A stretch of DNA of 64,000 nt from Pyrenophora tritici-repentis (taxonomy: Eukaryota > Ascomycota > Dothideomycetes > Pleosporales > Pleosporaceae), in contig NC_089392.1 in the NCBI RefSeq assembly GCF_003171515.1, positions 2,790,001-2,854,000 on the forward strand, in the 5' to 3' direction. How positions within the stretch are numbered: the first letter of the stretch is position 1; each line of letters begins with the position of its first letter. Under the pieces are notes generated by a model. That model had not been told where the DNA came from. It was given only the letters and a program-made list of their open reading frames with translations, and searched no databases. A program made the translations under genes and the position numbers. This document shows, piece by piece, positions 31,530 to 42,751 of the stretch.

Positions 31530-33401
31530 CTATGCGTGTCCAGCGGCGGCAGAGCCGGCATTCTCAGCTCCAGCATCTGCATTCGCGGCTCCACCCTTTC
31601 CCATTCCACCTTGTGCACCACCGGCTGCTGCAGCTCCACTGTTAGCTGCACCAGAGTCAGCAGCGCCTCCAGCATCTCCTCCAGCAGCGCCTCCAGCGGC
31701 GGCACCACCTTCTGCACCAGCACCGGCTCCAGCTCCAGCTCCATTGTTCTTGCCCTTACCAGCTCCCTTGCCAGCTGCATTAGGAGCGCCAGCGTCGGCA
31801 GCGCCTCCAGCATCTCCCCCAGCGGCGGCGCCAGCTTCGGCACCGGCACCAGCAGCAGCCCCGTTGTTCTTGCCCTTTCCAGCCCCTTTGCCAGCTGCAT
31901 TAGCAGCGCCTCCAGCAGCGTCGGCACCGCCAGCTCCAGCTTCGGCTCCAGCTTCGGCACCACCAGCAGCAGCTCCGTTGTTTTTGCCCTTGCCAGCTTC
32001 TTTGCCAGCTGCATTAGCAGCACCAGCGTCGGCACCGCCAGCACCAGCGTCGGCACCGCCAGCTCCAGCTTCGGCACCGCCAGCAGCAGCTCCATTGTTT
32101 TTGCCCTTGCCAGCTCCTTTGCCAGCTGCGTTAGCAGCATCTCCAGCTCCAGCTCCAGCTCCACCAGCAGCTGCTCCGTTGTCTTTGCCCTTGCCCTTGC
32201 CTGCAGCAGCTCCGCCCATGGCAGCATCTCCGGCTCCAGCTTCAGCTCCACCAGCAGCGGCATTTCCGGCTCCAGCTCCAGCTCCACCAGCAGCGGCTCC
32301 GTTGTTTTTGCCCTTGCCCTTGCCTGCAGCAGCTCCGCCCATGGCAGCATCTCCGGCTCCAGCTTCAGCTCCACCAGCAGTGGCATTTCCGGCTCCAGCT
32401 CCAGCTCCACCAGCAGCGGCTCCGTTGTTTTTGCCCTTGCCCTTGCCTGCAGCAGCTCCGCCCATGGCAGCATCTCCGGCTCCAGCTTCAGCTCCACCAG
32501 CAGCGGCATTTCCGGCTCCAGCCCCAGCTTCGGCTCCAGCTCCGCCAGCAGCGGCTCCGCCCATGGCAGGTGCAGTGGCGTTAGCAGCACCAGCAGCGGC
32601 ATCTCCGGCTCCAGCCCCAGCTTCGGCACCGCCAGCAGCAGCTCCGTTGTTCTTGCCCTTGCCCTTGCCCTTGCCCATAGCAGCTCCGCCCATGGCAGCA
32701 TCTCCGGCTCCAGCTTCAGCTCCACCAGCAGCGGCATTTCCGGCTCCAGCCCCAGCTTCGGCTCCAGCTCCGCCAGCAGCGGCTCCGCCCATGGCAGGTG
32801 CAGTGGCATTGGCAGTTCCAGCATTGTTGGCTGCATTATTGGCGGCTCCCTCATTGTTTGCACCTCCAGCGTTGGCAGCTCCGCCATTCGCCTTTTCACC
32901 CTTCTGAGCGCCGGCGGCGGCGGCAGCGCCGTTGGCAGCTCCAGCATTGCCGTTGGCGTTGGCAGCCTCTCCAGCGGCTGCAGCACCACCGGCGGCGGCG
33001 GCATCACCACCAGCAGCACCAGCAGCACCTCCGGCAGCAGCGTCGCAAGCAGCTATGTCTGTGTTAGTTCAAATCGCAGTGAATGATGTTGGTATCAACT
33101 TACTCTTCTGTGCTGTGCACTGATCCACTGTCAATGTCGCATCACCACCATTTGCCGCGTTGGAGCAGCCATTGAACTGTTGATCACAGCTCCTCGCTAC
33201 CGCAGCAGCCTCCTTCACAAATGTGTCACCCTTGACTTCAAAGCCACGGGTAGCATCGCCAGTGGCAGTGACGGGGGTGGCTGCGATACCGCCAAGAGCA
33301 CCTGTGAAAGTTTGGACGTTACCACCAGCCTGACGACGATAGACAGCCGGCGCGCTGAAAGCGGAGCCAATAAGGGAAGCGGTGATCAGGGAGTATCTCA
33401 T
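31530..33401 (-). CDS. Secreted protein: Cys domain followed by long Gly/Ala-rich repeats
   Basis: Exon 1 is 33401-33104 and exon 2 is 33052-31530, with a 51-bp intron; the joined frame is 606 aa. A signal peptide (residues 1-16, ending SAFSAP) and a dibasic Arg-Arg at about 22-23 precede a domain of about 75 residues with C-x6-C ... C ... C spacing. From about residue 103 it is almost wholly Gly, Ala, Glu, Asn and Asp with repeated GKGKGKNNGAAAGG blocks. Three copies of a 123-bp (41-aa) unit start at 32176, 32299 and 32422 and are nearly identical, so they arose recently. Such proteins are usually cell-wall or matrix components; no enzyme function is visible. The antisense frame of 470 codons is a shadow of the repeat composition. 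Confidence 0.85.
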
Positions 33402-36400
33402 CTTGAAAATGGGTTGAAAAGATGAATGTAAGGGTGAAGACACCTGCTTCGTTGAGAAGAAAAGTTGGTAAGGGATTATAAAATGAGTGACCAGACTCGA
33501 CAGAATAGATGCGAGATTGGAGACTGGATAACTTGGTAGTTGTTGATGATGGTAAGATATGATAAGGTGATGGTGCCTGGATACTTATACCGCGACCTGA
33601 GGTTCAAGCTCGCAATGAAGCTGCTTAGTCTGTACGCTTTGTTAGCAACCGTCCAACAGGCGTGTGCGACGCGCCGCGTGGTCCGATACTATTACGGAAG
33701 GCATCTTGGTAGATGAAACCACTGACAGCTGCCAGAACCGCCGAACATGCTTGTGACATTTCTCGAAGCCTCTCCCAACTCTTCAGCATGATGGACGATC
33801 ATCTGGGGTATCGTTGGATGTGCTTCGCCCAAACAGGTTTGAGCGAATGGTATCGTCGCTCGTTGTAAACATTTAGTCCTGATCATTGTTTGAGAATCCT
33901 TTTCAGAATCGCATGAAGATGGTTTCGATTACGCGTGACGTTTCGTGTGCGCCCGTGAACGACCGAGGTCGATGGCATGTAAATTCCCAATACTTCTCAG
34001 CGATGCTTTGCGCAGTAGAGAACTCCCACTGAATAAGGTTGTTGTAAACCACGAGATGAAGTCCCTGGGTATTTTCCTGTATCACAGTGTATAAGATTCG
34101 TGTTGTATAGTCATATCGACAGATTCTCTGCGGACTCGGAGAGCTTGCGTAAGCCGGGATCCCTGTAGCAATCAAGCGCATCCTGATACAATTGGTGAAA
34201 GAGCTCCTGGCTGGCCGCAATGCCTTGCATAATTAACCAATGGCCTTCTTGGGAGTGATGACAGCAGGTACTAAGAATATTGAGAGGCTGATCAAACGCA
34301 TGATGCCATGGCTTGCCGTGCCTCAAGCGATCGCGGGCGATCGTTTGCCTAGGTTTGCGGATTCCGGGCTTTCGAGCAGAGAAACCGGCAAGGCATGCGT
34401 GAAAAGGGCCGCCAGAGGTCGATACTATGAGACTGAATGAAGCAAGCATGTGACGAGAGATTGCTACGTTGGATGCGAGTGGTACGTAAACAGTCGATGG
34501 CTGGTGTAGAAGCGACGGGTTGAAAGCACAAGACGTGGCCCATGCATGCCAAGCCCTCCCCGCGTCCTGGTTTCCGTCTCCACCAGCTGACGTTTTTCTC
34601 CTCACCCGCTCGTGCCAGATGCTGTTAATTGGAATTGTCTCACACTGTTTGGAACAATCACGCTTATGATGCCCGCATAATGGCAGATCGTCAATAGTGA
34701 CCGTATATTGTTCCCTCTAGCACCTATAACGCGTCTGTGTACCTGTCTTCTCCTTTATGCATTTCCTATCTTAGAAACAACTAGGGACAAGTGGTCAGAT
34801 TGCTCATGCAACTCCGACTCTTGGCATAGGATGTCCTACTGGTCCGTCTCCATCATGCCCGTGTTTCGCAATCAGTGTATTCCACGGCATACCAGCACTC
34901 AACCTGACTCATCATCTCTCCCTACCATAGATGGCCTAAACTCGAATAAGCGAGGAATTCCTGAAGTTCAACCTTCATATCCGACAACGTGGACTAACAA
35001 TCTATAATACGCTGCACACAAACAATGGAGGTTGGAAGGATATCTCAATTACGTTATGTATTACCTGGTATCGAGAAGTGTGTAGTCATCATAGCTTTTT
35101 AGGAGATCTAAATTGGTGAACTTAGATTTTACGGGAAAAATAAGATTGTGAACTTGTGAACATAGTGAGCAAGCGTCCACGCCGTGTATACATGGATGCC
35201 GCTTACCTGATTGCGTCATCAAAGGGGATTCCGCCAACAATTTGGTTTCCTTGATGACATATTGCTGCAAAAGTCAAAGTATCTATTAGCAAATCAAAGC
35301 ACAGCAAAAGCGTATACTCACAGTCACGATTAATGGATTGCTGTTTAATGATCGTGACGGTGGTAGAGAAGGCAGATGAGGAGACGGCAGAGGTACTAGC
35401 GGAAGATCAGGTATGGCTGCTACCACTAGGATCGGATTCCCCGCTGCATCGCGTCGAAGGGGCTATGTCTAATCGCATGTCGTACAACATCCCGCTCACA
35501 TGGATATATCGGTATGATATCACGCCCTGGTGGCAACCCTGGTAGAGCTACCGCGCCTCAGTGAGCTTCATAATAAGCTACGATTTCACCATCGCCTTCC
35601 AATATGGTATCAATAGTGGTTTCAACTATGCGAGCGTTCAATATAGTCTGTGTATATTCCGGAAAGCATGGGTGTCGCGGCGGAAGTATGGTTTGTGTTG
35701 AGACAAAAAGTGGACACTCTTTGCCACTGCGTTGATTGGTATAGATACCTTTCTAACAGTTTGCCTGTTTTCCATTGGGGAACATTTGGATTCTCTTGTA
35801 CCATGATCGGAAAAGAGGAAGACGTTAAGACTGATTGTATGGTAGCTTGCAACTTGAGAGAGAATTAAAGATTATGGATATTGTAGGCTGCCAGATCGCA
35901 CATGGAGCCAAGGCATACTAGAACTTCTACAAAGAGGACGTATGGTGATGGAAACCCGGCGGTGATACTTATCAAAGCGAATCTTGAAACTCATCATGTC
36001 TAGCACAGAATAATGCAAATCGTTTCATGCCAGAATACGATTGTTTTTCCAAGTGGCAGAGGTCTGTATATAGCGAGGCAACGTTGAAGGATCGATCATG
36101 GTGCGCTCGCGAAGCGTCAAAAGGGTCCAGAGAGCATGCAAAGATGCATCGGTGACAAAAGGAGTTCATAAGGTCTCGATACATCAATAATATGCGTCTC
36201 TCTAGCCTTGGAGTTTCCTGTCTCAACAAGGATCGGTACGCGTTGTAGATGGAGGTGGAACTGAGCCGTGACGCGTGACATCATCGTGTCTCATATCACT
36301 GCTTATTAAGCAGCCTAGCGCGTACTCTCAGCCTCGGCCACGCTTTCATCCGACCGTTCATCCCCCACATGCACACCTCTAATCCTAGCGTCTCACGGTT

Positions 36401-36887
36401 GGCCCAGTACTTGATACGAGATACGGGCATAGAAAAGCCACGCCTACCCCTACAATCACACCATAAATGACGCAGCACGGACTCAACCACTCAATGGAGC
36501 CGACCTCGCATACCGTTCATGTCGCTACAGCGTTATCTACCATTGCTGCGCCGCATAATAAAAAAATGCTTGATTGTGATTGCTCGTGAAAAGAGGCCTA
36601 CCAGTGCCAATATGTAAAGCTGGCAAGGCTATGCGTTGCTTGCAGCGAAGGACCTCCAACGACAAATCAAAACAGACGAGGCCACGACATCGATGTGAAA
36701 GCGTGTTTGCCTGATAAAAATCGTTCACCGGTCCGTTGCAAACGGTTGTAGCAAACGGAATGCTTCTCTGATTGGTGCCCTCAGATATGATCACACCAAG
36801 GCAGTTCTGTGTCATTCTAGCTCTCTGTGAACCACTCCTCGTTAGCATCCAGTTTGGTACGAGCTTACACCACCCCATCCCGCCATA
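33402..36887. other. Gene-poor stretch of 3.5 kb
   Basis: No confident gene. A minus-strand frame of 164 codons (34111-34605) lacks an ATG at its start but ends in a helical-looking segment. An adjacent frame at 33903-34220 could be an exon; no consistent splice solution was found. The last 400 bp before 36888 should contain the promoter of the fusion gene. Confidence 0.4.
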
Positions 36888-39800
36888 ATGGCCACTCTCG
36901 AGACGCTACAGCGAGCGCTACTCAAGTCAGCAAGCGAATTCACACCGGCAGACTCCCCTAGACAAGCTTTATCGGACGAGCAGTATGCCACCGGCTTCTC
37001 CGTCTTCTCCCAAGAGCCCGGGCGCTCAACATACAGCGAATTCATCATACCCGAGCTATCCTACCTCCTAGCGCCTCTCCATGATACTGAACCCGAAACA
37101 CGCATCTCGGTGCTGGAGATAGGACCGGGCCCAAAAAGTGTTTTTGGTGATCTTCCTCAGAGCTTGCGACGCAAGATCGAAACCTATACTGCTTTCGAGC
37201 CCAATGCGGTCTTTGCGATACAGCTGGAAGATTGGCTCAAGGGTAGTGGTGGGATCGAAAACAAAGCTCCACTTCCCGGTCTCAAACGGGTTGCTGTCCA
37301 TCCTGTTGAGTTTTCCGATGTTAGCGATACAGAGAAAGACTATCGGCTCAAAAAGTATGACATTGTTCTGTTTTGCCACAGCATGTACGGCATGAAACCG
37401 AAGAACAGTTTCATTGGAAGCGCTCTGGGGATGCTTGTTGAAGGGGGGATAGTAGCGGTTTTTCATCGGGATGGCGCCCTACATATCGAGGGCTTAGTAT
37501 GCCATTACACGGTTTCATTCCCTACTGGAGTTGTCGGCGTTCCAGACCGATACAAAGACTTGAACCAGTTCGCGTCTTTCGTGGCTGGGTTCGGCATGCA
37601 AGACGAGATGGCGAATACCGCAGTTCAAGCGCAGTGGAGAGCACTATGCCGTTCGATGGGTCGTCGGGACGGAGCATACCCAGAGTACCTTATTTTCAGC
37701 GCACCCGAGGTCATGACAGTATTTAATGAACACGCCGACAGTTTGCCAGAGTTGATGTGGCAAGTACCGCAAGGTCGGAAGATAGTCAAGAACAAAGAGG
37801 CTTGTCTGCACAGTCCGGCTTATGTTGCTCGACCAAGGGATGTCAAAGACGTTCAAATTTGCGTTCGGTGGGCGCTACAATATAACGTCGGCTTGACCGT
37901 TATCGGGGGAGGCCATAGCACGCACTGTCTCAGGCCTAACGTTGTGGCGATCGATATGAGCGGTTTCGACTCGGTACACATCCTGAGAGCCGTTGGAGAC
38001 GAAGGCAAGCCAGATCCTATCTCTAATTCATTCGTCATCGCAGGGACTGGGTGCAAGACTGATGGTCTCATAAGCCAAGCCATGTGCGAAGGTTTGACAG
38101 TGCCTCTGGGATCGCGCCCAAGCGTCGGTGCAGGTTTATGGCTACAAGGAGGCATAGGACACCTTACCAGGCTCCATGGACTAACTTGCGACATCATCGT
38201 CGGTGCTGTCATGGTCAGCGTTAAATCTGGCGAAGTCTTCTATATTGGTAATGTGCCAGAACAACATCGGCCACCTGGCGCCTTTCTTCCCACGGACGAA
38301 GCCGATATCCTTTGGGCGATAAGAGGTGCTGGAACAAACATGGGGATCGTGACGAGCGTTACGTTCAAGGCTTTCCCTGCTCTACAATACCTGACAAGGA
38401 ACTGGGTGCTACCACTCAACGATGAGATCGACGCACGGAAACGACTCAATCAGTTCGACAAAATAATCGCTGGACGACTGGGGCGATCTGAACGCCACTG
38501 TTCAGCAGATGCGTATCTGTACCATGAGGCTGGTCAATTGAGACTTGGAATGACCACATTCGAGCTAGTGGAGCCTTCTTTCAATGTTTCAGCTATCAGA
38601 CATGAACCCATGGGAGAAATCTGGGGGCCGGTGACGGAGTCTAAAGTCGTTGATGGTTTGGAATTGTTCGAGGAAGAGATGTACATGTCTGGGATGCATG
38701 GCGGGCATGGTGGCGGCAAGACTTCTTCGTTCAAACGTTGCATACTCATGAAGGATATCTCGGAAGAGGGCATTGCTGCCCGCTTGATATCTGCTGTGGA
38801 AACTCGTCCGTCGCCGCTATGTTACCTCCACTTACTACATGGAGGTGGAGCGGTTCGCGATCTCGCAGCCACTGCTGTTGCCTTTGGATGTCGCACGTGG
38901 AGTTTCGCATGCGTCATCACCGGCGTTTGGCCACGCGATGAAGATGGCACTGCACTTGCTAACGCTTGTGTGCAGTGGGTATACGATCTTGCAAAGGACT
39001 TGTTGCCCTTCAGCAGCGGAGCTTACGGAGTTGATCTCGGACCGGATCCCAGAGATGCCGAACTCGCGGTCAGAGCCTTCGGACCAAACGGATCGCGACT
39101 AGGTCGTCTGAAACGTGATATGGATCCGCATGGGATGCTAGCGTATGCCTGTCCGTTACCTAAAGCACCACCACCCAAGCTTGTCGTCCTTGTCACTGGC
39201 GAGAGTTGCGCTGGAAAAGACCACTGCGCACATATATGGGCCTCCCTGTTCTTGCAACACCGGAACAATACGGAGTTCTCTGCCCAAGGCCCGAATTCGC
39301 GCGTTATGAGCATCAGTGATGCCACGAAGCGTGAGTATGCAGCGGCTGTTGGGGCTGATTTCGATCGCCTGCTGGAAGATCGTGCCTACAAGGAAGAGCA
39401 CCGCGCACCATTGACAGAATTCTTTCAGCAACAGGTGCAGAAACGACCTCAACTACCCGAAGAGCATTTCTCGAGCACCGTACGCGATGCCACAGCCGCA
39501 GATGTTGATGTGCTGTTCATTACGGGTATGAGAGACAAGGCACCTGTCGCATCCTTTGCTCACCTGGTGCCCGAGAGCAGACTGGTTGAGATTCGTGTAG
39601 AAGCCAAGGAGCACACGAGAATTGAACGTGGAGCGGATACCAGCAAGTCCAGTATGAAGGAGCTGGAGCATCGGCCTAGCCTGATCTTCCAGAACGACAA
39701 GTCTGCAAATGAGCCTGCCGAAAGCTTCGCCAGATCCAATCTCATACCTTTGATTCACGATGACTTGCAGCAACTTGCAGACATGGTACGCTCAATACCC

Positions 39801-40343
39801 AGCTTCCCAACCCCAGGTATCGAGTTTCGCCACGTGCTTGACATCGCTCAGCAGCAGGGTGGGATGCGTCGATGTGTATCCTTATTGCAGACTCTGTTTT
39901 CTGGTAATTGGGACAAAGTCAAAGCCATCGTGAGCGTCGGAGTAGGTAGCCTCGTCTTTGCGTCTTCTTTGACCGAACGGGTTGACAAGCCTCTCGTTCT
40001 GGTTCGCGAAGAAGGGAAGCTTCCACCACCGACCATATATACGTGCAAGCCACGATCTCACATCTCTTTTGTGTCGTCTTCGAAGCAGAAGGTTACGCGT
40101 ATCGAGATGGAGCGAGACGCCGTCCCCGTTGGCGCATCTGTTGTCGTGGTGGACGATGTACTAGCAACAGGTGAGACGCTTTGCGCGGTGTTGCAATTAT
40201 TGGTTAAAGCCGGCGTTGCTCTTGAGGATGTTAGTGTGATGGTCGTTGCGGAGTTCCCGGTTCATCGCGGTCGCGCGTTACTGTATGAGCGCGGATATGG
40301 TAAGGTGAATGTGCAGAGTCTATTGGTGTTTAACGGAGTCTAG
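36888..40343 (+). CDS. Four-part fusion enzyme: methyltransferase-like, FAD oxidase, P-loop kinase, phosphoribosyltransferase
   Basis: One exon, 1151 codons, ATG 36888 in the context CCATAATGG. Residues about 45-275 form a Rossmann methyltransferase-like region with VLEIGPGPKSV (75-85). Residues about 305-755 are a berberine-bridge/PCMH-type FAD oxidase: IGGGHSTHC with the usual flavin-linking His at H343, P-S-V-G-A-G ... G-G-x-G-H-L-T-R (411-428), and a typical C-terminal L-K-R-D-M-D-P segment. The second flavin-linking Cys position appears to be Arg409. Residues about 764-965 form a P-loop kinase with TGESCAGKD (770-778) and a body like animal-type phosphomevalonate kinase. Residues about 968-1151 are APRT-like, with a PRPP loop VVVVDDVLATGET (1085-1097). 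No signal peptide or membrane segment, so it is probably cytosolic. The pathway is unknown; modified purine or nucleotide-like metabolites would use all four activities. Confidence 0.88.
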   Translation: MATLETLQRALLKSASEFTPADSPRQALSDEQYATGFSVFSQEPGRSTYSEFIIPELSYLLAPLHDTEPETRISVLEIGPGPKSVFGDLPQSLRRKIETYTAFEPNAVFAIQLEDWLKGSGGIENKAPLPGLKRVAVHPVEFSDVSDTEKDYRLKKYDIVLFCHSMYGMKPKNSFIGSALGMLVEGGIVAVFHRDGALHIEGLVCHYTVSFPTGVVGVPDRYKDLNQFASFVAGFGMQDEMANTAVQAQWRALCRSMGRRDGAYPEYLIFSAPEVMTVFNEHADSLPELMWQVPQGRKIVKNKEACLHSPAYVARPRDVKDVQICVRWALQYNVGLTVIGGGHSTHCLRPNVVAIDMSGFDSVHILRAVGDEGKPDPISNSFVIAGTGCKTDGLISQAMCEGLTVPLGSRPSVGAGLWLQGGIGHLTRLHGLTCDIIVGAVMVSVKSGEVFYIGNVPEQHRPPGAFLPTDEADILWAIRGAGTNMGIVTSVTFKAFPALQYLTRNWVLPLNDEIDARKRLNQFDKIIAGRLGRSERHCSADAYLYHEAGQLRLGMTTFELVEPSFNVSAIRHEPMGEIWGPVTESKVVDGLELFEEEMYMSGMHGGHGGGKTSSFKRCILMKDISEEGIAARLISAVETRPSPLCYLHLLHGGGAVRDLAATAVAFGCRTWSFACVITGVWPRDEDGTALANACVQWVYDLAKDLLPFSSGAYGVDLGPDPRDAELAVRAFGPNGSRLGRLKRDMDPHGMLAYACPLPKAPPPKLVVLVTGESCAGKDHCAHIWASLFLQHRNNTEFSAQGPNSRVMSISDATKREYAAAVGADFDRLLEDRAYKEEHRAPLTEFFQQQVQKRPQLPEEHFSSTVRDATAADVDVLFITGMRDKAPVASFAHLVPESRLVEIRVEAKEHTRIERGADTSKSSMKELEHRPSLIFQNDKSANEPAESFARSNLIPLIHDDLQQLADMVRSIPSFPTPGIEFRHVLDIAQQQGGMRRCVSLLQTLFSGNWDKVKAIVSVGVGSLVFASSLTERVDKPLVLVREEGKLPPPTIYTCKPRSHISFVSSSKQKVTRIEMERDAVPVGASVVVVDDVLATGETLCAVLQLLVKAGVALEDVSVMVVAEFPVHRGRALLYERGYGKVNVQSLLVFNGV

Positions 40344-40900
40344 GTGGTTAGCTGGACAGCTACATCACTAGATCAGCGAGAAGAGCTTCTTAAATAGAGT
40401 TCCGGTCGCAAAGTACCTCTATCAGAGGTTTGGGTGGTCTGAGACTTGGCAACGTGATGGAAGGCGCGGCGGGAAACACGGGCCATGCCATGACATCATC
40501 GTAGATTTCCAGGCGCAGATGAGGCTATCTAAGAATTAAAGAATCGAGAATATCGAGAATTGAATGACTAGTTCAAATCCACTAATCTGGCTTGGATGTT
40601 TAGCCTATCTCGTGCTGTGGACTAGTCACTTGGTTCTGATGACGATTTCCAACTGTACCTAGGAGATGTAAGTGCTCTTTAGGTGGAATATGTAGTTAGA
40701 CTTGGGCATAAATACACTCGCACTGTCATTGGGGAACGTGCGACTGTGATTGGTTCCAAGTGGTTCGCTCATGTTGTGAATTGGTACTAGAAGACCTCGG
40801 TTTCATCTACAGTCTACGTAAAAGTCATGACATGTACTTTCCAAGATTTCCGGCAATGGAAGACATTTTACTCTCAACCACCAAGCGAGCCTGTCTTGGC
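40344..40900. other. Intergenic between convergent genes
   Basis: About 560 bp shared by the 3' ends of the fusion gene and the secreted-protein gene. Nothing recognised. Confidence 0.5.
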
Positions 40901-42070
40901 TTACTGCACAGGTGGGCAGTTTAGATCAGGGCTGTTGTTGTCAGAACCGGGATCGCAGCCATTCGGCCACTGCGGACGCTGACAGCCAGAGCCTTCATAC
41001 CACTGCTCCCGGATCTTCAAGCTCTGTTTGAAGCAAGGAGAATCGGCACAGAAGGTAAACGGAAGAATCTTGTCCTTGGGCCATGACATTGTATCAGCGA
41101 GGCTGTCCCGATTCTCTCCCCACATCAGAGCGTCGATGGCGTTTTGAGTGGTTTCGCAATGAAAGCTGTTGTGTGGGGTTTTCTTTTCCCAAGTGAGCTC
41201 GACGTTGAGAACACCAATAATTGGACCGCCATTTGTTGCAAAAGCTAGTTCCAATTTGCTAGCGACGTAGCAGATCATGGTGCGTCTAGTGCCCGGGAAG
41301 TCCCAGTATGCGCAGTTGTTGTTGTCGTCTGCCATTGTCTGATAGATCTTTGCGACCATTCGGAACTTTAGGACGTCAGTCACTGCCGTTGATATGTGAA
41401 TACGTCTGCACTTACTGCGAGATCCTGAATGCCCGGGTAATCTTGGTTGTTAAAATACGAATAGTGCACGGTGAGACTCGTCTTTGAATCCGCCTTGTAC
41501 GTTGAGTGACCGTTACTGTAGACGACGTTGTAGAGGTTGCATTGCTCTTTGCATTCGGGTCGAGTAGTCTCGCAGTAGCCCGGGATAGAAATGCCTTTCT
41601 TTGCTATGCAGCAGTCCTTCAGCATACTGTAGATCCGGTTGTAGAGTCGCTTTCCACGGAAAGTCCCAATGTGGGTGGGGTTTCGGCCGATACGCAAATC
41701 GACGGCGTATCGGCCCTCCATGTTCGGAACCGGTCCATCGTCCCCGTCGTTGTTGGCGAAGCCTCCTTCTGGCGTACTCGCGTTTGAGTATAGACCCACC
41801 GACCAAGTCACGTTCTCACCGGTCTTGACTGCGAGTTCAGCAAGCAGGTCCTCACCACTGACGTACTTGTTATCAGAGCCCAATCCCAGTTGCGGATTGG
41901 ATGTCACTGGCCTAGATCAGTAACGTGATTGCTTGCTTAATTGCCCAAAGTCACTTACCAACGGGGCTGGTATCAATCGTCGCAAAAGGTGGGGAGAGTG
42001 CGGAGGGCGTGGAAGCGGAGAGGGCAAGAGCCGACAGTAGGGCTATCAAGAAGAAGAAGGCGCACTTCAT
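40901..42070 (-). CDS. Secreted cysteine-containing protein, function unknown
   Basis: Three exons, 42070-41959, 41906-41416 and 41365-40901, join in frame to 355 aa; the introns are 52 and 50 bp (donors GTAAGT). The first exon is a clear signal peptide (MKC then FFFLIALLSALAL). The mature protein has about a dozen cysteines, including a Cys-Cys pair and a C-x3-C in the middle, several Trp/Tyr, and a Pro/Cys-rich C-terminus. The composition suggests a disulfide-stabilised extracellular protein or enzyme. I recognise no catalytic motif. The joins were chosen because they alone keep the frame without stops: acceptors GCCAG at 41907 and AAAG at 41366. Confidence 0.75.
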
Positions 42071-42745
42071 GTTGGCTAGACTCAATCTGTGTTGCACGAA
42101 AACACCTGGGCTGAAGGAATGTGAGGAAGGTGTGGTTTGAGAGAAATCAAAGGCTGTCGGAGCTGTGCAGTTATAGATGGCGGCAAGCGCTAGTGCCCCT
42201 CCACGACCCTACAGTTGGGCGAGTGAGAGTGAATTAGATGCGCCAAGACCATGGAGTCGGGGTCAGTGCAGGCACGACCTTCAGTGAGGAAGGCATGGCA
42301 TCTTGTTGAATGCACACTCAGCTACGTACTCTGTGTCGAAGAACAAGGACACCTGCGAGGCATTTTAATATTTGCTGTTATCTGGAATATAGTGGGGATT
42401 GAGGCGGAAGTAGAATCGGGCGCATTCACCATCAAAGCACGCAACAACACCGTCCATTCTAAAAAAACATCAATCTTTAAGTAGCCTACTCCAAAAACGA
42501 CCTCGTTCGATGTCATTGACTGTACAAATGGTCCACGGGTGATTTACACATGTCTACGACGCGTGGTTCAAGACCTGTCAATGGCGTACCGGCGTATCTG
42601 GTAGTGGAAATCGGTCTAGGGTAAACGCTTCTGCTATATCGTCTTGGATTTGCAGAGGATGTGTTGGTTATGTTGCACTCATTGGAAGACTGGAAGTCTT
42701 GTGCCTCAAGAGAACATTGGAGACGCATGCTTAGGTAAGCTGGGC
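42071..42745. other. Intergenic, promoter side of the secreted-protein gene
   Basis: About 670 bp. At its right end (about 42732-42745) is a partial extra copy of the transposon terminal sequence GGTAAGCTGGGCAG, directly before the relic element. Confidence 0.45.
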
Positions 42746-42751
42746 AGATCA

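Noticed and set aside
31495..32907. 470-codon plus-strand frame and 516-codon frame through the Gly/Ala-rich locus
   Set aside because: They are antisense shadows of a GCC/GCT/GGA-rich repeat; the minus strand has the signal peptide, the intron and the consistent spliced frame.
31223..33028. 601-codon minus-strand frame rich in Leu/Pro/Met
   Set aside because: A shifted frame over the same repeats; no signal peptide, no splice support, composition explained by the repeat.
41380..41907. Two separate genes in place of one at 40901-42070
   Set aside because: Both frames lack an ATG (GTG only), and three exons join in frame with a signal peptide in the first.
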